This document shows, piece after piece, positions 6,026 to 7,526 of a stretch of 7,526 bases of DNA. Position 1 is the first letter of the stretch; each line of letters opens with the position of its first letter. This stretch comes from JAQAZP01 sp032127265 (GTDB lineage Bacteria; Acidobacteriota; JAQAZP01). A program made the position numbers and the translations under genes. The stretch is from the NCBI GenBank assembly GCA_032127265.1, contig JAQAZP010000038.1, positions 1-7,526 of the forward strand. The letters run 5' to 3'. The notes under the pieces are model-generated. The model saw only the letters and a program-made list of their open reading frames with translations, had not been told where the DNA came from and ran no database searches.

Positions 6026-7526
6026 TTGCCTGATCATCACGATCACCTGAGCAGAACCTGTGATCCGTCACCGTCCGCAGCCAACCTCCGGCAACGACAG
6101 GGCATCCCGCCTCTCCCCATCGCTTTCCTGCTCGTTTTCATCGCCGCATTGTTCTCCATGAACATGGTGCAGGTCAACGAGAAGAGCCGCAATCCACACG
6201 GTGATTTCAATGAGGATTGCGCCCTCTGCCATACGGAAGAGGGCTGGAGGCCGGTGGTGATAAAGCCGGGTTTCGATCATCAACTCGCTTCGGGATTCGC
6301 CCTGCTCGGCGCCCATGTCCCGTTGTCCTGCCCGGCCTGCCACGAGAGTCTCCTGTTTTCAGAAACCCCCACGCACTGCGCCGGATGCCACCAGGATGTT
6401 CACCTCGGCGAACTGGGCAAGGACTGCCAGGTCTGCCACGGGACGGACAGCTTCAACGATCACGGGCGCTGGGTGCAGTTGCACAGCACAACGGGGATGC
6501 CGCTCACCGGGCGGCATCTCACGACCGAATGTGAAGCATGTCACCAGCCCCAGCCCCAGGGCCGGTTCACCTGGGTCAACCTGCCGTCCGAGTGCGACGC
6601 CTGCCACATGGAAGAGTTCCAGGCTACGTCCGACCCGAACCACTCGGAGAGCGGGTTCCCCACCGCATGCCGGGAGTGCCATTCGACATTCGACTGGTCA
6701 CCGGCCAATTTCGATCACACCGCTTCCGGATTTCAGCTGACCGGCGGCCATGCCGCGGTCTCCTGCGAAGACTGCCACTCCGACGGGAACTACGACAACT
6801 CCTCGAGCGAGTGCTACTCATGCCACCGCGACGATTACGAAGCGACCGACAACCCGGACCACCAGGCCGCCGGTTATGCGGTCGACTGCACCCTGTGCCA
6901 CGACACCAATGACTGGTCAGGGACCACCGACCACACCAGCTTCCCCCTCACCGGCGGGCACACCGGGCTCGACTGCACCAGTTGCCACGCCGACGGTCAG
7001 TACCAGGGGACATCCTCGGACTGCTACGTCTGCCACAGCGACGACTATGAGAACACCGCCGACCCCGCCCACCGCGCCGCCGGCTTCCCCACCGACTGCA
7101 CCCGGTGCCACACCACGAGCGACTGGAGCGCCGACTTCAGCCACAACAGCTGGCCGCTCACCGGGGGCCACGCCGGTGCCGACTGCACGGCCTGCCATGT
7201 GGACGGCAAGTACGAGGGCACGCCCACCGACTGTTTCGCCTGCCACAATGACGACTACGAGGGAACGACCAACCCCGGCCACCGTACCGCCGGCTTCCCC
7301 ACCGACTGCGCCCGGTGTCACGACACGACCGACTGGACTTCGAGATACGATCACACGGCCTGGCCGCTCACCGGAGGTCACTCGGCAGTCGACTGCAGCA
7401 CCTGCCATGCGGACGGCACATACGAAGGCACTGCGACGGAGTGTTACACATGCCACACCGACGACTATGACGGGACGACCAACCCCGGGCACCAGGCCGC
7501 CGGCTTCCCCACCGACTGCGCACAAT
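6026..7526 (+). CDS. Giant multiheme c-type cytochrome with tandem triheme modules, 3' end outside window
   Basis: The frame is open from TTG 6026 to the window edge (500 codons plus one base). It contains 18 complete CxxCH heme-binding motifs, with first cysteines at residues 65, 102, 118, 134, 169, 190, 215, 247, 263, 288, 317, 333, 358, 387, 403, 428, 457 and 473. A nineteenth begins at Cys498 and is cut by the edge. The N-terminus has about 30 mostly polar residues with an HHDH cluster, then a hydrophobic segment at about 31-45. No clear AxA site follows, so it may be an uncleaved membrane anchor with the heme domain outside the cytoplasm. From residue 238 the protein repeats every 70 residues, three hemes each. 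Each unit carries three extra histidines (for example 242, 279, 303), enough for bis-histidine ligation. Such proteins act as electron conduits; redox partners and the terminal acceptor cannot be read from sequence. Confidence 0.95.
   Translation, partial: MPDHHDHLSRTCDPSPSAANLRQRQGIPPLPIAFLLVFIAALFSMNMVQVNEKSRNPHGDFNEDCALCHTEEGWRPVVIKPGFDHQLASGFALLGAHVPLSCPACHESLLFSETPTHCAGCHQDVHLGELGKDCQVCHGTDSFNDHGRWVQLHSTTGMPLTGRHLTTECEACHQPQPQGRFTWVNLPSECDACHMEEFQATSDPNHSESGFPTACRECHSTFDWSPANFDHTASGFQLTGGHAAVSCEDCHSDGNYDNSSSECYSCHRDDYEATDNPDHQAAGYAVDCTLCHDTNDWSGTTDHTSFPLTGGHTGLDCTSCHADGQYQGTSSDCYVCHSDDYENTADPAHRAAGFPTDCTRCHTTSDWSADFSHNSWPLTGGHAGADCTACHVDGKYEGTPTDCFACHNDDYEGTTNPGHRTAGFPTDCARCHDTTDWTSRYDHTAWPLTGGHSAVDCSTCHADGTYEGTATECYTCHTDDYDGTTNPGHQAAGFPTDCAQ
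6305..6736 (+). repeat. Two diverged copies of the triheme module
   Basis: Residues 94-159 and 160-237 of the cytochrome follow the same plan as the later perfect repeats: a leading LxGxH, then three CxxCH sites (102/118/134 and 169/190/215), then an aromatic/His segment. Their lengths are 66 and 78 residues instead of 70, and identity is low. The linker GFDHQLASGFALLGAH just before the first resembles NFDHTASGFQLTGGH before the third module. The N-terminal CALCH at 65-69 with its Trp and FDH matches the last third of a module. Confidence 0.7.
6737..7526 (+). repeat. Tandem 210-bp direct repeats encoding 70-residue triheme modules
   Basis: Three complete units (6737-6946, 6947-7156, 7157-7366) and a partial fourth (7367-7526) have an exact 210-bp period without indels. 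The unit pattern is LTGGH, CxxCH, DGxY, CxxCH, DDYxxT, PxH, AGF, CxxCH, DW, H, then W or F and P. Several blocks are identical at DNA level: a 21-bp block encoding AGFPTDC recurs unchanged at 7079, 7289 and 7499. The first unit is the most diverged. The array probably continues past the window. Confidence 0.95.

Noticed and set aside
6021..6050. ATG directly after AGGAG as the cytochrome start
   Set aside because: It is out of frame with the heme motifs, too close to the ribosome site, and stops after nine codons.
6917..7525. Long Gly/Val-rich repetitive open frame on the minus strand
   Set aside because: It mirrors the 210-bp cytochrome repeats; its periodicity comes from the heme modules on the plus strand.
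6737..7526. CRISPR array or non-coding satellite
   Set aside because: The period is 210 bp, in frame, and each unit encodes conserved CxxCH motifs, so it is a protein repeat.

Overview
The window comes from a GC-rich (about 60% or more by eye) Gram-negative-type bacterium. It encodes a lipoprotein adaptor of a tripartite efflux pump, several exported proteins and a very heme-rich c-type cytochrome. Together these suggest a lineage that carries out extracellular or periplasmic electron transfer, such as a Desulfuromonadota/Geobacter-like organism or another multiheme-rich phylum. The sequence alone does not fix the phylum.

Layout from left to right. (1) 1-667, minus strand: N-terminal 222 codons of a membrane-fusion (HlyD/AcrA-type) lipoprotein whose 3' end lies outside the window. 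(2) 865-1249, minus strand: a decayed SGNH/GDSL-hydrolase-like gene. Its N-terminal and C-terminal pieces survive in three different frames, and the middle with the catalytic serine block is gone. (3) 1418-4726, plus strand: a complete 1102-residue exported Tricorn-protease homologue with signal peptide, two propellers, PDZ and an S41 catalytic core with all catalytic positions present. (4) 4754-4783: a 13-bp perfect hairpin between convergent genes. (5) 4847-5371, minus strand: a 174-residue exported protein with a carboxypeptidase-regulatory-like domain and a C-terminal membrane segment. (6) 5372-6025: a 650-bp stretch with no convincing gene. Its right part is AT-rich and carries four same-strand TTATCC sites (one a perfect DnaA box), a sigma-54-like promoter candidate and a leader that can fold. 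(7) 6026-7526, plus strand: the first 500 residues of a giant multiheme cytochrome, opening at a TTG codon with a strong Shine-Dalgarno and running off the window.

The cytochrome is the most striking feature. It has 18 complete CxxCH heme sites plus a nineteenth cut by the window edge. They are organised as a part-module, two diverged modules and then near-perfect 70-residue (210-bp) triheme repeats, each with three further histidines suited to be distal ligands. Nothing in the window shows that the genes form one operon: strands alternate and each gene has its own upstream region. The common theme is envelope biology (efflux, periplasmic proteolysis, a secreted beta-domain protein and electron transfer).
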